Shown piece after piece: positions 7,948 to 16,715 of a DNA stretch of 64,000 nt. Position numbers and translations under genes: made by a program. This DNA comes from Pirellula sp. Lineage in GTDB: Bacteria; Planctomycetota; Planctomycetia; Pirellulales; PNKZ01. The stretch is taken from assembly GCA_013822735.1 (NCBI GenBank), contig PNKZ01000001.1:744001-808000 (forward strand), read 5' to 3'. The first letter of the stretch is position 1; the number at the start of each line of letters is the position of its first letter. The notes beneath the pieces were generated by a model that was given only the letters and a program-made list of their open reading frames with translations, searched no databases and was not told the origin of the DNA.

Positions 7948-10248
7948 TTAGCGTTGCGTCGGCGCGGCGGGCGTGGCGAGTTGGATTTGCTTGCCGTTGA
8001 GTTCCAAACCGCTGTGGGCGAGGAGTTGCTTGAGTTCGTTGAACCGCGCGGCGCCGTCGGGGGCGACGTGCACCGAGAGGACCGGCTTCCAATACATGCC
8101 GCGGCCGGCGAGGCCCCAGGTCTTCACGTGGTCCCAAATTTGGGCGACGAGCGTATCGACCGCTTCTTCAGTTTGGCCGCTGAAGACGATTTGCTTATCG
8201 GGCAAGCCGCGATCGGAGAAGAGCGTGAGTTGGTCGCGCGAGACGTAGAGCTGGATCGGACGCGTGAGCGGCGTGGAACGGGTGTTCGCATCGGGGACGC
8301 CCCAGTTCTTGCCGCGCTTGTGGGCCATGCTCTCGACGTATTCGCCGGGGCCGGGAGGAACGTTGACCGAGAGACTCGGCGGCGATGCGGAAGGATCGCC
8401 GGATGCGGAAGCGCCGGCCGAGCCTCCTGCGCTGCCGCCGCTTGCGCCGGAGGAGGGCGTGCCGCCGAGGAACGAGGGTGGTGCGCCGCCGCCGGCCACC
8501 CCGCCTCCGGCATTGGCGACGCCGCTCGTGGCGGTGCCGCCGGTGTTCGAGCCGTTCTGGCCGTTGGGCGCGGCACCGTTGCCGGAGGAGCCGGTGCCTG
8601 CGACGGGACCATAGCCTTGTTGGCCGCCGCCCGATTGGCCTAGGCCTTGTTGAGCGGAGCCTGGTTGAGCGCCGTTCGCGCCGGAGCCGTTGCCGCCGCC
8701 GCCGGCCTTATCGAACGGGCCGGCCGGGTTGAGCGAGTTGGGATCGCCCATGCTTCCGGAACTTGATCCGCCCGGGCCGTTGCCTTGGCCATATGGACCG
8801 GCGCCGCCGGTGTTGGAAGCGTAGCGATCGCCGACGGTGCTCGGTGCGCCGCCCGCGGGACCGGTGCCGGTGCCATTGCCGGCGAGAGCGCCGGTGCCTT
8901 GCGCCGGATTTCCGAGCGCGGGGCCGCCGAGGGCGGGGCCACTGAGCGGCGCAGTGTTTCCGAGCGGTGCTGCGTCTCCGAGCGGCGCTGCGCCGGTCGG
9001 GTTGCCGCCGCCGGGAGCTCCGGGATAACCGCCGCCGTTGCCGTAGCCGCCCGGCGCGTTGGCTGGTGCGCTGCCCGAGCCGTAGCCGGCGCCGGCGAGG
9101 TTGCCGTAGCGGTCGCCGGTGGTTTCGGGCATCGGCTCGCGCGTCGACGAGTAGCCGGCGTCGGGAGGAACGAAGCGTTTGGGTTTACCGGCACGTCCGC
9201 TGCCCGACCCATCGCCGCCGTCGAAGCCGGCACCGTCGAAACCGCCCCCCGAGCCTTGATTCAAAGCGAAGGTCGGTGCGCCGCCGCCGCCGCGTTGTTC
9301 ACGCAAACGGGGAGCCGCGCGGGCCATGATGATTTGTCGTTGACGGGCTTCGTCGGCGGTCTTCGCAAGCATTTGTGCGAGCAGCGGATCGGCCGGCGGA
9401 AACTCCAGCGGCCAATCTTCGTTGATCAGTTCGTAGCCGAAGTCGCTGTCCCAACTCTGCATCGCCTCGCGAGCCGAATAATACGCGCCGATGCCGGAGG
9501 GGCGGACCAAGAGCAACGGATAAGGTTGCTCTCCTTCCGCGTAACGATTTTCGCGTGTGATCGTTTCGCTCACGAGCCGTACGCACGAGGCCAACGGATT
9601 CGAGGGGCCCATCGAGCCGGCGAAATCGGCAGGTAGAAACTTCGTACCCTCGGGCTGCAGCACTACGGCGTCGCCGCGGCATTCGATGTAGATGGGTCGG
9701 CGGCGCGTGCCGTTTTTGCCGTCGTACGGCACGACGGCGAAAGCTTGCGCCTTCTTGCCGGCGGCATTGGCTTGTTCGAGCTTGAGTTTCGCGTCGGCGA
9801 TTTTCGTGCGCAAGTCGGCGAGCTCGGCTTCGAGCTTGGCCTTCTCTTCGTCCGTGGTCGTGGAGCGCGTGGCGAGCAGCTTGTCGGCCTCGTTCAGGTC
9901 GTCGAGTTGCTTGCGCAGCCGCGCGGAGTGCTCTTCCAAATGGCCGAGCTGTTCGCGGAGCGTGCCGACGTCGGCGAGCGTTTTTTCGCGCGCGGCGGCG
10001 AGCTGCTTGATGCGCCATTGCAAGTCGTCGCGCTTGCGCTCGAGCTCGGCGTTGTCGACCTTCGAGCGGGCCGCTTCGGCGCGAGCCGCGGTTTGGGCCG
10101 CTTCGGCTTCGGCTTCCGCGGTCGCGCGGGCTTGTTGGGCGATGAGCATCAGCAGCAGGATCAGCGCTCCCATCGTGCAGAGGAGCACGGCGAGAAACGG
10201 GAAGAGCTGAACGCCTGCGCCGGCGCCGGCCTTCGGTCGCTTACTCAT
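7948..10248 (-). CDS. Long ExbD/MotB-like membrane protein with coiled coil and ~300-residue Gly/Ser/Asn-rich linker
   Basis: 766 residues. The ATG at 10248 overlaps the stop of the upstream MotA/ExbB gene (ATGA), which fixes the start and suggests coupled translation. The N terminus (PFLAVLLCTMGALILLLMLIAQQ region, residues 13-39) is a single membrane helix. Residues ~40-155 are a Glu/Arg/Ala coiled coil. A globular domain (~160-315) contains YIECRGDAVVLQPEG. Residues ~320-624 are low complexity, dominated by Gly, Ser, Ala, Asn and Pro, and a second folded domain (~625-766) ends the protein. The layout suggests a stator that spans the periplasm through a flexible tether. Function not known. 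Confidence 0.72.
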   Translation of the reverse strand: MSKRPKAGAGAGVQLFPFLAVLLCTMGALILLLMLIAQQARATAEAEAEAAQTAARAEAARSKVDNAELERKRDDLQWRIKQLAAAREKTLADVGTLREQLGHLEEHSARLRKQLDDLNEADKLLATRSTTTDEEKAKLEAELADLRTKIADAKLKLEQANAAGKKAQAFAVVPYDGKNGTRRRPIYIECRGDAVVLQPEGTKFLPADFAGSMGPSNPLASCVRLVSETITRENRYAEGEQPYPLLLVRPSGIGAYYSAREAMQSWDSDFGYELINEDWPLEFPPADPLLAQMLAKTADEARQRQIIMARAAPRLREQRGGGGAPTFALNQGSGGGFDGAGFDGGDGSGSGRAGKPKRFVPPDAGYSSTREPMPETTGDRYGNLAGAGYGSGSAPANAPGGYGNGGGYPGAPGGGNPTGAAPLGDAAPLGNTAPLSGPALGGPALGNPAQGTGALAGNGTGTGPAGGAPSTVGDRYASNTGGAGPYGQGNGPGGSSSGSMGDPNSLNPAGPFDKAGGGGNGSGANGAQPGSAQQGLGQSGGGQQGYGPVAGTGSSGNGAAPNGQNGSNTGGTATSGVANAGGGVAGGGAPPSFLGGTPSSGASGGSAGGSAGASASGDPSASPPSLSVNVPPGPGEYVESMAHKRGKNWGVPDANTRSTPLTRPIQLYVSRDQLTLFSDRGLPDKQIVFSGQTEEAVDTLVAQIWDHVKTWGLAGRGMYWKPVLSVHVAPDGAARFNELKQLLAHSGLELNGKQIQLATPAAPTQR

Positions 10249-11579
10249 GCCGCCTTTCCTCGAACGACGCCGGTGACGCCGATGTGCGTGCTCGGGTGCG
10301 TGAGCGTTTCGAGCCGCGAATTGAGCAGGCTCACGCCCGACGTGAGGTTGAGCAGCGTTTCTTGCAACAGTTGCGTCGAAGCGAGCGCCGCGACGTTCGT
10401 CGTGAGCGCTTCTTCCAGACGTTTCACTTGTTCGGTGGCATCGACGACGCGGCTCAGCACTTCGCCCGTACGACGCAATTCGAGCTGCTGCGTGGCGTTG
10501 CTCGCCGCGCACGCTTCCAAAGCTTGTTGCACTTGCAGCCAATGCTTCCGGTTTTGTTCGGCGGCCCCTTCTTCGCTCGCGAGCAGATGCTTGCGGTGTT
10601 CGGCCATGCTGCGCGAGAGGGCCTTGGTGAGGCCTTCTTCCAAGTGGTCGGCGCCGCCGTTGGCCACGGCTTCCCAGCGCCCTTGCGCGACGTCGATCGT
10701 TTCTTTCCAAAGATCGACCTGGCGTTCGACGAGCCGTTCGACGCTCGTCACCACGGCTTCTCCCATGCGGCGAATGCCGTGGAGTTGCGGATCGTGATCG
10801 GCGCCCAGCGAGGGGAACCGCGCGGATAGGAGCAGCAGCGATTGCTCATCGACCATGCTGAGGAGCCGCGCTTCTTGCTTGTCGACGAAGAACTGCCCGA
10901 ACATCAGCACCATCGAGAGGGCGAGAGCCAGGGCCGTGGTGTCGAACGCCACGCCGAGGCCTGAAGTGACGACGGGCAGCGAGCTTTCCATTTGTTTGGC
11001 GTCCAGGCCGGCGATGGCCATCGTGATGCCGATGACCGTGCCGAGGAAGCCCATGATCGGAATGGCCCAAATGATGATGCGGACCATGGCATGCGAGGCG
11101 TGCGCGAGTCCGGCGTCGGCGTCGGAGAGGAAGCGGAGATCGTCTTCCAAGCCGTCGGCCGAGCCTTTGCGGCAGACTCCCTCGAGGGCGTTGCGCAAAC
11201 GCGTCGGGAGATAGGTGCGTTGTTCGGGTTCGGGAAGTTCGCCAAGTTTGCCGAGCATCGAGCGAGCTTCCGCTTCGGCGTCGCCGAGCGGGAAGGTTTG
11301 ATCGAAGATCGCTTTCTTCAGCTTCGAACGTTGCTCGGTGAGCTCGCCGGCCTTGAGAATGATTTGCGCCAGCGCGATGAAGAACATGATCGTTTCGACG
11401 TACTCGACCCAGTGGCCGGCGAAGTAGCGGCGAAAGAAATCTTTTCCCAGGAGATTCGAGAGGAGATTTGATTCCAGAGCGCCGGTTTCAATGAGCGCGA
11501 AGAAGCCGAGCGAGGCGAGCGAGCCCCACATGATCGACGATTGCATGAAGGCGGCGGCAAAGCGTTTAAAGCGGCTCAC
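10245..11579 (-). CDS. MotA/TolQ/ExbB proton-channel family protein with long coiled-coil tail
   Basis: 444 residues, first gene of the minus-strand operon 11579-6877. Predicted membrane helices lie near residues 14-32, 59-78, ~170-195 (with the family hallmark GFLGTVIGITMAIAGL) and ~215-240. Residues ~245-444 form an extended, mostly helical cytoplasmic tail rich in Glu, Gln and Leu. MotA/ExbB proteins form the pentameric channel around two ExbD/MotB stators, and two such stators follow directly. The tail is longer than in ExbB or TolQ and recalls ZorA-like proteins, but no Zorya partner genes are present. Likely powers some envelope process. Confidence 0.85.
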   Translation of the reverse strand: MSRFKRFAAAFMQSSIMWGSLASLGFFALIETGALESNLLSNLLGKDFFRRYFAGHWVEYVETIMFFIALAQIILKAGELTEQRSKLKKAIFDQTFPLGDAEAEARSMLGKLGELPEPEQRTYLPTRLRNALEGVCRKGSADGLEDDLRFLSDADAGLAHASHAMVRIIIWAIPIMGFLGTVIGITMAIAGLDAKQMESSLPVVTSGLGVAFDTTALALALSMVLMFGQFFVDKQEARLLSMVDEQSLLLLSARFPSLGADHDPQLHGIRRMGEAVVTSVERLVERQVDLWKETIDVAQGRWEAVANGGADHLEEGLTKALSRSMAEHRKHLLASEEGAAEQNRKHWLQVQQALEACAASNATQQLELRRTGEVLSRVVDATEQVKRLEEALTTNVAALASTQLLQETLLNLTSGVSLLNSRLETLTHPSTHIGVTGVVRGKAA

Positions 11580-12216
11580 GTTCGTAATCCTCCGGTCGAC
11601 TTCGGAGCCGGCAGCGTAATGCCGGCACGATAATTCGTTGGTAAGCGCAGCGTCCCCTTCGGGCCGCCTTGCCGTGTGACGTCGGTAGAATCGGCCTGAT
11701 CGTTAAACTTGATGAGCCAAAATCTGCCGCTTACGAAAATTTGATAAACGGCGGGAAGCTTGACGGCGCGTCGCGTGAGGCGCGCGTGCCGGCGTCGCCG
11801 GCGCTAGGCGTTTTCACACTGCCGTGAACGCAGGGTGAATAAACTACGTACGAAGAAAAGTCGCAACGATCGTCAACCGTCGCCAAAGTTCTCCACGCGT
11901 CATGGTCGATACGGTCAGTAGGTCGGCATCGAACGTCGACATCGACTTCTGCTCGTCAAAAGAAATCCGCACGCACCACGAGCAACAACGAACACTGGTC
12001 GAGATTGCCTGGGAGGGGAAGCAGTCCGGTGCGCCGCGAGGCCCCGGACTGTTTTTTTTTGCCGCGCACGAGTTCGGAGAGTGACGGTTTCGCCGCCGTT
12101 TCTCGGGCTGCGGCAACGTCGGCGGACAAAGTAGGGGAATTCCGGCCGGCGCCACGGTACGATAGCACCGTCCTGCCGGTCGCTTCGCCCCGCCGCCGTG
12201 TTGGGTTTCTCCCGCC
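11580..12216. other. Long intergenic region between divergent operons
   Basis: About 640 bases between the minus-strand MotA/ExbB operon and the plus-strand cytochrome operon. It should hold promoters for both. A short open frame at 11902-12084 crosses the terminator-like hairpin and has no recognisable product. The most definite feature is the orphan terminator at 12023-12060. Confidence 0.5.
12023..12060 (+). terminator. Rho-independent-type terminator with no gene upstream
   Basis: A GC stem (AGTCCGG at 12023-12029 pairing with CCGGACT at 12044-12050) is followed by G and nine T residues (12052-12060). On the plus strand it looks like a good intrinsic terminator. No plus-strand gene precedes it for more than 6 kb, and the next gene starts 157 bases downstream. 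It could end a small RNA or act as an attenuator in the leader of the 12217 operon. Confidence 0.65.
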
Positions 12217-14622
12217 ATGCTTGCTCGCCTCGCTTCGCGCTGCGCATTGTCGCTCATCGCCGCCACGACGTTCTCGTCGCTTGCGCCGGCGGCGGCAGAT
12301 GAAGATTTTGCCGTCGCCTCGTACTTGCGAGCGCACTGCCAGGATTGCCATACCGGCGACACGGCCGAACATGGCGTGCGACTCGACAATCTCTCGGCGC
12401 AAGCGGACGACCCGGCCGAGTTTCGTCGTTGGGAACGGGTGCTAAAACAACTGCGGCGCGGCGCGATGCCGCCGAAAGATGCGCCGCAACCGCCGCGCGC
12501 CGCGACGACCGCGACCGTCGCGCAGATTACGACGCTCCTCGACGCGGCGTCGGCGCGTCGTCGCGCGGAGGGGCGCGCCGTATTGCGGCGCTTGAACCGC
12601 GTGGAGTACGAGAACACCGTGCGCGATCTGTTCGCCGTCGACGTGCGCGTCAAAGAGATTCTGCCGGAAGACACCATCGCCCACGGGTTCGACAATGTCG
12701 GTGCCGCGCTCAATATCTCGCCCGTGCTGATGGAACGCTATTTGGAGGCCGCCGATGTGGTGATCTCCGCCGCGTCGGTCGCCGTGCCGCCGTCGCAAGT
12801 TCCCCCTGGTCGCGGGCAGCCGATCGCCGTGCGCAAGCAAGAGAGCTATTCGCTGTTGGAATCGTTGCCGAGTTGGTTTTTGCCGAGCGTCTATCCGCGC
12901 GATAAGAGCGTCGTGCTCTTCCAGCCCGACTCCTCGGCGACGGCGCTCGATAAATTTCGGGCGCCGGCGCCGGGCCTCTATCGCTTCAAGATTCACGCCT
13001 CCGCATATCAATCGAAAACGTCGCTGCCGATGCTCGTATTGGCCGGCAGCTTTCGTTCAGTGTCGGGCAGCGCCGAGCAGCTCGGCTATTTCGACGTGCC
13101 GCCGGGAAAGCCGTCGACGATTGAAGTCGAGGCCCGTCTCCACGCGCGCGGCGAAACAATCAAAATCGTCCCCGCCGACCTCCTGAAGGTGTATCTCAAG
13201 CGGGACATCATGCCGACGTATCTCGGCCCAGGCTTGGAAATCCACTCGGTCGAAGTCGACGGACCGCTCCCCGAGGTTTCGCCCCCCGCCGCGTTTCAGC
13301 AGCTTTTCGGCGGCGTCGATCCGACGAAGGGGACGCTCGCCGATGCCGAAGTCATTTTACGCCGGTTGTTGCCCCGTGCGTTTCGCAGACCGACGACCGA
13401 CGAAGACCTCGCGCCGTTGCTTAAGTTGGTCGAAGCCGAGCTCGCCGCCGGCCGAACGTTTGAAACGGCGCTGCGCGGCGGCATCAAGGGGGTGCTCTGC
13501 TCTCCGCACTTTCTCTACTTTCGCGAACGACCGGGCCCGCTCGACGACCATGCGCTGGCGACTCGGCTCTCGTACTTTTTCTGGAGCACGGCTCCCGACG
13601 CCGAGCTGACGCGTCTGGCCGACGCCGGCAAGTTGCACGAGCCTGCAGTTCTGCGAACACAGGCCGAGCGGCTGTTGGCCGACCCACGCGCGGCGGCGTT
13701 CACCGCGAACTTCACGGGCCAATGGCTGAGCTTGCGCGACATCGATTCGAATATGCCGGACGCCCAGCTCTATCCGGAATACGATGAACTGCTGAAATGG
13801 TCGATGGTGGAAGAGACGCGGGCGTTCTTCAACGAGCTCCTACACCACGACCTGAGCCTGTTGAACTTTCTCGATTCTGATTTTGCGATGATCAACGCCC
13901 GCCTCGCGCGGCACTACGGCATTGACGGCGTGGAAGGCGTGGCGATCCGCAAAGTGCCGCTCCGACCGGAGCATCATCGGGGCGGAATTCTGACGCACGC
14001 CTCGGTGCTCAAGGTCACGGCCAACGGCACCACGACGTCGCCGATCGTGCGGGGAGTTTGGGTACTCGATCGGATTCTCGGCGAGCCCCCTTCGCCGCCG
14101 CCGCCGAACGTTCCTGCCGTGGAGCCCGACATTCGGGGCGCGACGACCATTCGCGAGCAGTTGACGAAGCATCGCGCGACGGCGGCGTGCGCTTCGTGTC
14201 ACAAGTACATCGATCCGCCGGGCTATGCCTTGGAGAATTACGACGTGATCGGCGGCCGCCGCGATCATTACCGCGCGCTCGGCGTGAAGCCGGTCGCGGT
14301 GACGGGGCTCGAACCGAGCGTGCTCAAGATTCTCCAGAAGCCTCGCTGGGGCCACGGCCTCGCGGTCGATGCCGGCGACACGCTCGCCGACGGCCGGAGC
14401 TTCGCCGACGTCGAAGAGTTTAAGCAGTTGCTCTTGGCTTATCCCGAACGGTTCGCCGAGAACCTCGCGCGGAAGCTGGTCATTTACGCGACGGGGCAGG
14501 GGGTCGAGTACGGGGATGAGGCCGAGATCGCCAGGTTGGTCGAGCAGTCGAAGCGGTCGGGCTACGGTTTGAAGTCGCTGGTACTTGAGATTACGAGTAG
14601 CGAGTTGTTTCGCAATAAGTAA
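12217..14622 (+). CDS. Planctomycete c-type cytochrome, DUF1587/DUF1595/DUF1592/DUF1588/DUF1585 protein
   Basis: 801 residues with a signal peptide (MLARLASRCALSLIAA, cleavage near AAAD). A heme-binding CQDCH (about residues 46-50) heads a short cytochrome domain. Then come DUF1587 (LNRVEYENTVRDLF), DUF1595/DUF1592 (AFRRPTTDEDLAPLL, LATRLSYFFWSTAPD), DUF1588 (HRGGILTHASVL and a second CASCH heme-like motif before KYIDPPGYALENYD) and DUF1585 at the end (FAENLARKLVIYATG). This domain order is diagnostic of a very expanded planctomycete family of unknown exact role, often thought to act in periplasmic or surface polymer breakdown. The DUF1552 gene 13 bases downstream is its usual partner. Confidence 0.95.
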   Translation: MLARLASRCALSLIAATTFSSLAPAAADEDFAVASYLRAHCQDCHTGDTAEHGVRLDNLSAQADDPAEFRRWERVLKQLRRGAMPPKDAPQPPRAATTATVAQITTLLDAASARRRAEGRAVLRRLNRVEYENTVRDLFAVDVRVKEILPEDTIAHGFDNVGAALNISPVLMERYLEAADVVISAASVAVPPSQVPPGRGQPIAVRKQESYSLLESLPSWFLPSVYPRDKSVVLFQPDSSATALDKFRAPAPGLYRFKIHASAYQSKTSLPMLVLAGSFRSVSGSAEQLGYFDVPPGKPSTIEVEARLHARGETIKIVPADLLKVYLKRDIMPTYLGPGLEIHSVEVDGPLPEVSPPAAFQQLFGGVDPTKGTLADAEVILRRLLPRAFRRPTTDEDLAPLLKLVEAELAAGRTFETALRGGIKGVLCSPHFLYFRERPGPLDDHALATRLSYFFWSTAPDAELTRLADAGKLHEPAVLRTQAERLLADPRAAAFTANFTGQWLSLRDIDSNMPDAQLYPEYDELLKWSMVEETRAFFNELLHHDLSLLNFLDSDFAMINARLARHYGIDGVEGVAIRKVPLRPEHHRGGILTHASVLKVTANGTTTSPIVRGVWVLDRILGEPPSPPPPNVPAVEPDIRGATTIREQLTKHRATAACASCHKYIDPPGYALENYDVIGGRRDHYRALGVKPVAVTGLEPSVLKILQKPRWGHGLAVDAGDTLADGRSFADVEEFKQLLLAYPERFAENLARKLVIYATGQGVEYGDEAEIARLVEQSKRSGYGLKSLVLEITSSELFRNK

Positions 14623-14635
14623 GGAATGGCGCGCG

Positions 14636-15949
14636 ATGAACCATCTTTCGGCAACCGCTCGACGCATCTCCCGCCGCGCCCTGCTGCGCGGCACCGGCGT
14701 GGCGCTCGCTTTGCCGTGGCTCGATTGCATGCGGCCGGCGCGCAATCGTGCCGCGGCCGCCGATGCGAAGGCCGCGCGCGGGCCGCTCCCTTCGCCGCGT
14801 CGGATGCTGTGCATCAACACGACGCTCGGCTTGCACGCGGAGAACTTCTTTCCGAAAGACGCCGGCCGCAAGTATCAGCCGTCTCCCTATTTGGAGATGA
14901 TCCAAGAGTTCCGCGACGACTTCACCGTCTTCTCCGGCCTCTCGCATCCCGAAGTCGACGGCGGACATTCGGCCGAAGCGTCTTACCTTACCGCCGCGCC
15001 GCATCCTCGGGCCGACAACTTCAAGAACACGATTTCGCTCGACCAGTACGCGATCGAACAGCTGAACCCGGACACGCGATATAGTTCGCTGTCGTTGTCT
15101 TCGTCGTCGAGCCGTAGTCTTTCCTATACGCGCAGCGGCGTGATGATCCCGGCCGATGATCGTCCGTCGCAAGTCTTTCGCCGACTGTTCGTCGACGGCA
15201 CGCCGGCCGAAGTGCAGACGCAGATGCAACGGCTCGTGCAAGGTGAGAGCGTGATGGATACGGTACTTGAGCAAGCCAAGCGGTTCGAGCGCGACTTAGG
15301 GAGCCGTGATCGCGCGAAGCTCGACGAGTATTTCACGGCCGTGCGCGAAGTGGAGCAACGGCTCGTCAAAGCGCAGGATTGGGCGAAACGTCCGAAGCCG
15401 AAGGTCGACGCTCGTCCGCCGGTCGATATCGCCAGTTCGGCGGAAGTGCCGAGCCGGGTGCGGTTGATGATCGACTTGATTCACTTAGCGCTTAAGACCG
15501 ACTCGACTCGATTGATTACGTTCGCCCTCAGCGGCTTGAACGCCGTGCCGGTGATCGACGGCGTCTCCATGGATTGGCACAATGCCTCGCACCATGGACA
15601 AGATCCGGAGAAGCTCGCGCAGTTGCGGATGATTGAGCTTGAGCAATTTCGGCTCTTCGGTGAAATGCTCGGTAAGCTCAAGCAAACCGATGAAGGGGGC
15701 GTGAGTTTGCTTGATCGAACGATCGTGATGTTCGGCAGCAACTTGGGGAACGCGAGCAGTCACGATAACAAGAACATGCCGATGCTCGTCGCCGGCGGGG
15801 GCTTTCGCCATGCGGGGCATCTGGCGTTCGACCCGAAGAAGAATCCGCCGTTGGCGAATCTCTACGTGCAGATGTTGCAACGTTTGGGCGCCGAGGTCGA
15901 CGGCTTCGCCACCAGTACCGGGACGATCCCGGGCTTTGAGTTGGTGTGA
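14636..15949 (+). CDS. DUF1552 family secreted protein (Tat-type leader)
   Basis: 437 residues. The start ATG at 14636 gives a leader with twin arginines (ISRRALLRGTG) and a hydrophobic core, suggesting Tat export; an upstream in-frame start would overlap the previous gene. The body matches DUF1552 proteins: LHAENFFPKDAG, FSGLSHPEVDGGHS, SYTRSGVMIPAD, DWHNASHHG, MFGSNLGNASSHDNKN and a C-terminal LANLYVQMLQRLG. These residues resemble the alkaline phosphatase/sulfatase-like fold of DUF1501 proteins. Encoded 13 bases after the DUF1592 cytochrome gene, its constant partner in planctomycetes. Activity unproven. Confidence 0.93.
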   Translation: MNHLSATARRISRRALLRGTGVALALPWLDCMRPARNRAAAADAKAARGPLPSPRRMLCINTTLGLHAENFFPKDAGRKYQPSPYLEMIQEFRDDFTVFSGLSHPEVDGGHSAEASYLTAAPHPRADNFKNTISLDQYAIEQLNPDTRYSSLSLSSSSSRSLSYTRSGVMIPADDRPSQVFRRLFVDGTPAEVQTQMQRLVQGESVMDTVLEQAKRFERDLGSRDRAKLDEYFTAVREVEQRLVKAQDWAKRPKPKVDARPPVDIASSAEVPSRVRLMIDLIHLALKTDSTRLITFALSGLNAVPVIDGVSMDWHNASHHGQDPEKLAQLRMIELEQFRLFGEMLGKLKQTDEGGVSLLDRTIVMFGSNLGNASSHDNKNMPMLVAGGGFRHAGHLAFDPKKNPPLANLYVQMLQRLGAEVDGFATSTGTIPGFELV

Positions 15950-15994
15950 GGAGTAGCGCGCGATCGCTCTAAGTTAGTCACCCCTCACCCCGCG

Positions 15995-16056
15995 CCCCTC
16001 TCCCGCAAGGGGAGAGGGGGGCATGAAACACGGCCTCTCCCGCAAGGAGAGAGGGG
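15995..16056. repeat. Two tandem CCCTCTCC-type hairpins at a convergent junction
   Basis: CCCCTCTCC / GGAGAGGGG with a CGCAA-containing loop (15995-16019) is followed about 15 bases later by a shorter copy of the same hairpin (16034-16056). They lie between the DUF1552 gene and the convergent His/Tyr/Gly-rich gene. The arms resemble those of the palindrome at 3572-3817. Possible bidirectional terminator or dispersed repeat. Confidence 0.65.
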
Positions 16057-16089
16057 AACATGGTCGTGTGTCGTTCTATGGAGCACGCC

Positions 16090-16407
16090 TTAGCGGCAGT
16101 GGTGATGATGATGGTGATGGCCGCCGCCATAGCCGCCGCCGTAATAGCTGCGGTAGCCGGGATAGCCGCCGCCGTAGCCGCCGTAGTACGAACTACGGAA
16201 CGAGTACGGGCTGCCGTAGAAGGAACTGTAGCTGCGGTACGAACTGTAGCCGCCGCCGTAAGGCGAACCGTAGTAACCGCCGCCGTACGGACTACCGCTG
16301 TAGATCGAAACGCCGAACCCTTGGGCTTCGGCCGCCTGCGGTGCGGCCAAGAGCGAAGCTCCCAGCATCACGGCCGGCATCACCAACCATTTCATGAAAC
16401 GCGACAT
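16090..16407 (-). CDS. Small secreted Gly/Tyr/Ser-rich protein with natural poly-His C terminus
   Basis: 105 residues: a signal peptide (MSRFMKWLVMPAVMLGASLL, cleavage near AEAQ) followed by repeats of Tyr-Gly-Gly and Ser-Tyr-type units (GSPYGGGYYG, SSYYGGYGGGYPGY). It ends in seven consecutive histidines plus Cys-Arg. Composition fits a flexible, surface-exposed or cell-wall protein. The His run could bind metal ions, which is inference. The signal peptide and the regular, in-frame repeat argue that the frame is real although it is low complexity. A second secreted protein with a His run is at 51051-51731. Confidence 0.7.
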   Translation of the reverse strand: MSRFMKWLVMPAVMLGASLLAAPQAAEAQGFGVSIYSGSPYGGGYYGSPYGGGYSSYRSYSSFYGSPYSFRSSYYGGYGGGYPGYRSYYGGGYGGGHHHHHHHCR

Positions 16408-16715
16408 CGAGACACTCCTTCAGCAATGCGACGAATCCCGGCGTCGCTTCCGGACCTGCCGAAGTTCCTCATCCTCGGCTGCGGCAGGTCTCAGTATCTG
16501 AAGCGTCGCTCCAGCGACGCGTTGGACGAGGCCTTCTCAATGCCCCGCGTACCAGACATCGCACGCGCCATGCCGACATTGCCGGCGATGGCTCGCGGCA
16601 CCGTGCGCAAGCGCCAACGGCGGAAGGGATTACGACCGCAGCGAAGAATTCCTAGTCGCGTCGCGGCGGGGTGCGAAACTGCGGGAATGCGTCGCGAAAC
16701 ACGCTGCGCTCGTCG
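16408..16715. other. Intergenic region between queD and the His-rich gene
   Basis: About 310 bases between two minus-strand genes. It contains a perfect short palindrome (GCGTCGCT-CC-AGCGACGC, 16503-16520) that could end queD transcription, and should contain the promoter of the downstream small gene. No convincing coding sequence seen. Confidence 0.4.

Noticed and set aside
10245-11579. A Zorya-type defence system (ZorA-like tail on a MotA/ExbB protein)
   Set aside because: The two following genes are long ExbD-like proteins, not an OmpA-domain ZorB, and no ZorC, ZorD or nuclease gene is near.
12023-12060. SRP (4.5S) RNA or 6S RNA gene ending here
   Set aside because: The GGAAGGAAGCAGCC-type SRP loop is missing, and I could not fold a 6S-like long arm by eye; only the terminator is supported.
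15995-16056. Short CRISPR array
   Set aside because: Only two unequal copies of a hairpin, with no regular spacers and no cas genes.
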